Source: Draconibacterium sp. (GTDB lineage: Bacteria > Bacteroidota > Bacteroidia > Bacteroidales > Prolixibacteraceae). From it: DNA of 14,031 bases. The stretch lies in the NCBI GenBank assembly GCA_027011835.1, contig JALUZN010000044.1:1-14031 (forward strand). Direction: 5' to 3'. Of the stretch, positions 13,635 to 14,031 are shown in pieces. The position numbers and the translations under genes are program-made. The notes under the pieces were generated by a model. That model was not told where the DNA came from. It ran no database searches and was given only the letters and a program-made list of their open reading frames with translations. Numbering within the stretch: the stretch's first letter is position 1; every line of letters starts with the position of its first letter.

Positions 13635-13994
13635 ATGTACACATTAATAACTGTTATCGTATTTATTGTTTGTATCCTTTTGGTACTGATTGTTTTAGTG
13701 CAAGACTCAAAAGGTGGTGGTTTGGCAAGTAATTTTCAATCATCGGGACAAGTTATGGGAGTGCGTAAAACCAACGATTTTCTTGAAAAAGCAACCTGGA
13801 CACTTGCCGGTGCTCTTTTAGTTTTATCGATAATGGGCTCAGCTTTTATTCAGCGTGGTGCCGAAGCTGCCGACCAGTCGAAAGTTCAAAAGCAAATTGA
13901 GAACGCAGTGGACCCAACTCAGGTTCCAAGTTTCCCAACTACTGCTCCGGCTGCTGAAGAAAAAGCTCCGGCTGCACAACCCGAAAAAAAGTAG
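13635..13994 (+). CDS. secG: Preprotein translocase subunit SecG
   Basis: This 119-residue inner-membrane protein is the accessory subunit of the SecYEG channel. Two membrane segments are visible (about 3-22 and 53-71). They are joined by the hallmark cytoplasmic loop LVQDSKGGGLASNFQSSGQV and by MGVRKTNDFLEKATW. The protein is longer than minimal SecG because of a hydrophilic tail (about 75-119) rich in Ala, Pro, Glu and Lys, with a short imperfect repeat (APAAEEK, then APAAQPEK). Tails of this kind are frequent in Bacteroidota SecG, as I recall. It is the last gene visible in the operon that begins at 11291. No terminator can be seen before the window ends at 14031, so the operon may continue. 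Confidence 0.95.
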   Translation: MYTLITVIVFIVCILLVLIVLVQDSKGGGLASNFQSSGQVMGVRKTNDFLEKATWTLAGALLVLSIMGSAFIQRGAEAADQSKVQKQIENAVDPTQVPSFPTTAPAAEEKAPAAQPEKK

Positions 13995-14031
13995 GAATAG
14001 ATAGTACAAAGACATTTAAAATAGTTAGAGC

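Noticed and set aside
1..14031. CRISPR arrays, tRNA or rRNA genes, insertion sequences, prophage or defence genes
   Set aside because: No regular repeat-spacer pattern, cloverleaf, transposase, integrase or nuclease-toxin type gene was visible in any frame.

Overview
The window reads as chromosomal DNA of a Bacteroidota bacterium, most likely of the Marinilabiliales/Prolixibacteraceae type. The evidence is the AT-rich genome with frequent TCG, GAC and CGC codons, the near absence of Shine-Dalgarno sequences, -7 boxes of the TAnnTTTG type, and the gene run sigma-54 regulator / lptE / TPR protein / secG, an order I recall from Bacteroidota. The placement rests on pattern recognition, not on a database search. 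No RNA genes, CRISPR arrays, insertion sequences or prophage genes were found.

Layout. (1) Positions 1-3636 hold a small corrinoid methyl-transfer module. A URO-D/MtaA-type methyltransferase with two C-terminal thioredoxin-fold domains (84-1703, minus) lies downstream of a B12-binding corrinoid protein (1975-2643, minus). An AraC-family regulator is transcribed divergently from them (2776-3636, plus). The 271-base gap between the two enzyme genes carries hairpins. The 132-base divergent promoter region carries repeated TACTTTATTTG-like elements, which are a candidate operator. (2) Positions 3702-4885 hold a small four-CxxC zinc-ribbon protein (minus) and an exported PrxQ/Bcp-type peroxiredoxin (plus), whose probable leader has two mutually exclusive stem pairings. 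(3) Positions 4950-10958 hold two convergent housekeeping genes: mfd, which must use a non-ATG start (TTG), and leuS. (4) Positions 11291-13994 hold a compact four-gene operon: a sigma-54-type AAA+ activator with an unusually strong Shine-Dalgarno sequence, the LPS-transport lipoprotein LptE, a TPR-containing envelope-locus protein and SecG.

How the genes work together. In the first module the corrinoid protein would carry the methyl group on cobalamin, and the URO-D enzyme would move methyl to or from it. The AraC protein probably senses the inducing substrate. No substrate-specific MttB/MtaB-type methyltransferase and no reductive activator is encoded here, so the substrate is unknown. The URO-D enzyme lacks the His of the classic His-x-Cys zinc site, and its last thioredoxin domain has lost both active-site cysteines. 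This makes it the most unusual protein in the window. The last operon joins a regulator to outer-membrane LPS assembly (LptE) and Sec-dependent export (SecG), suggesting envelope-related control.
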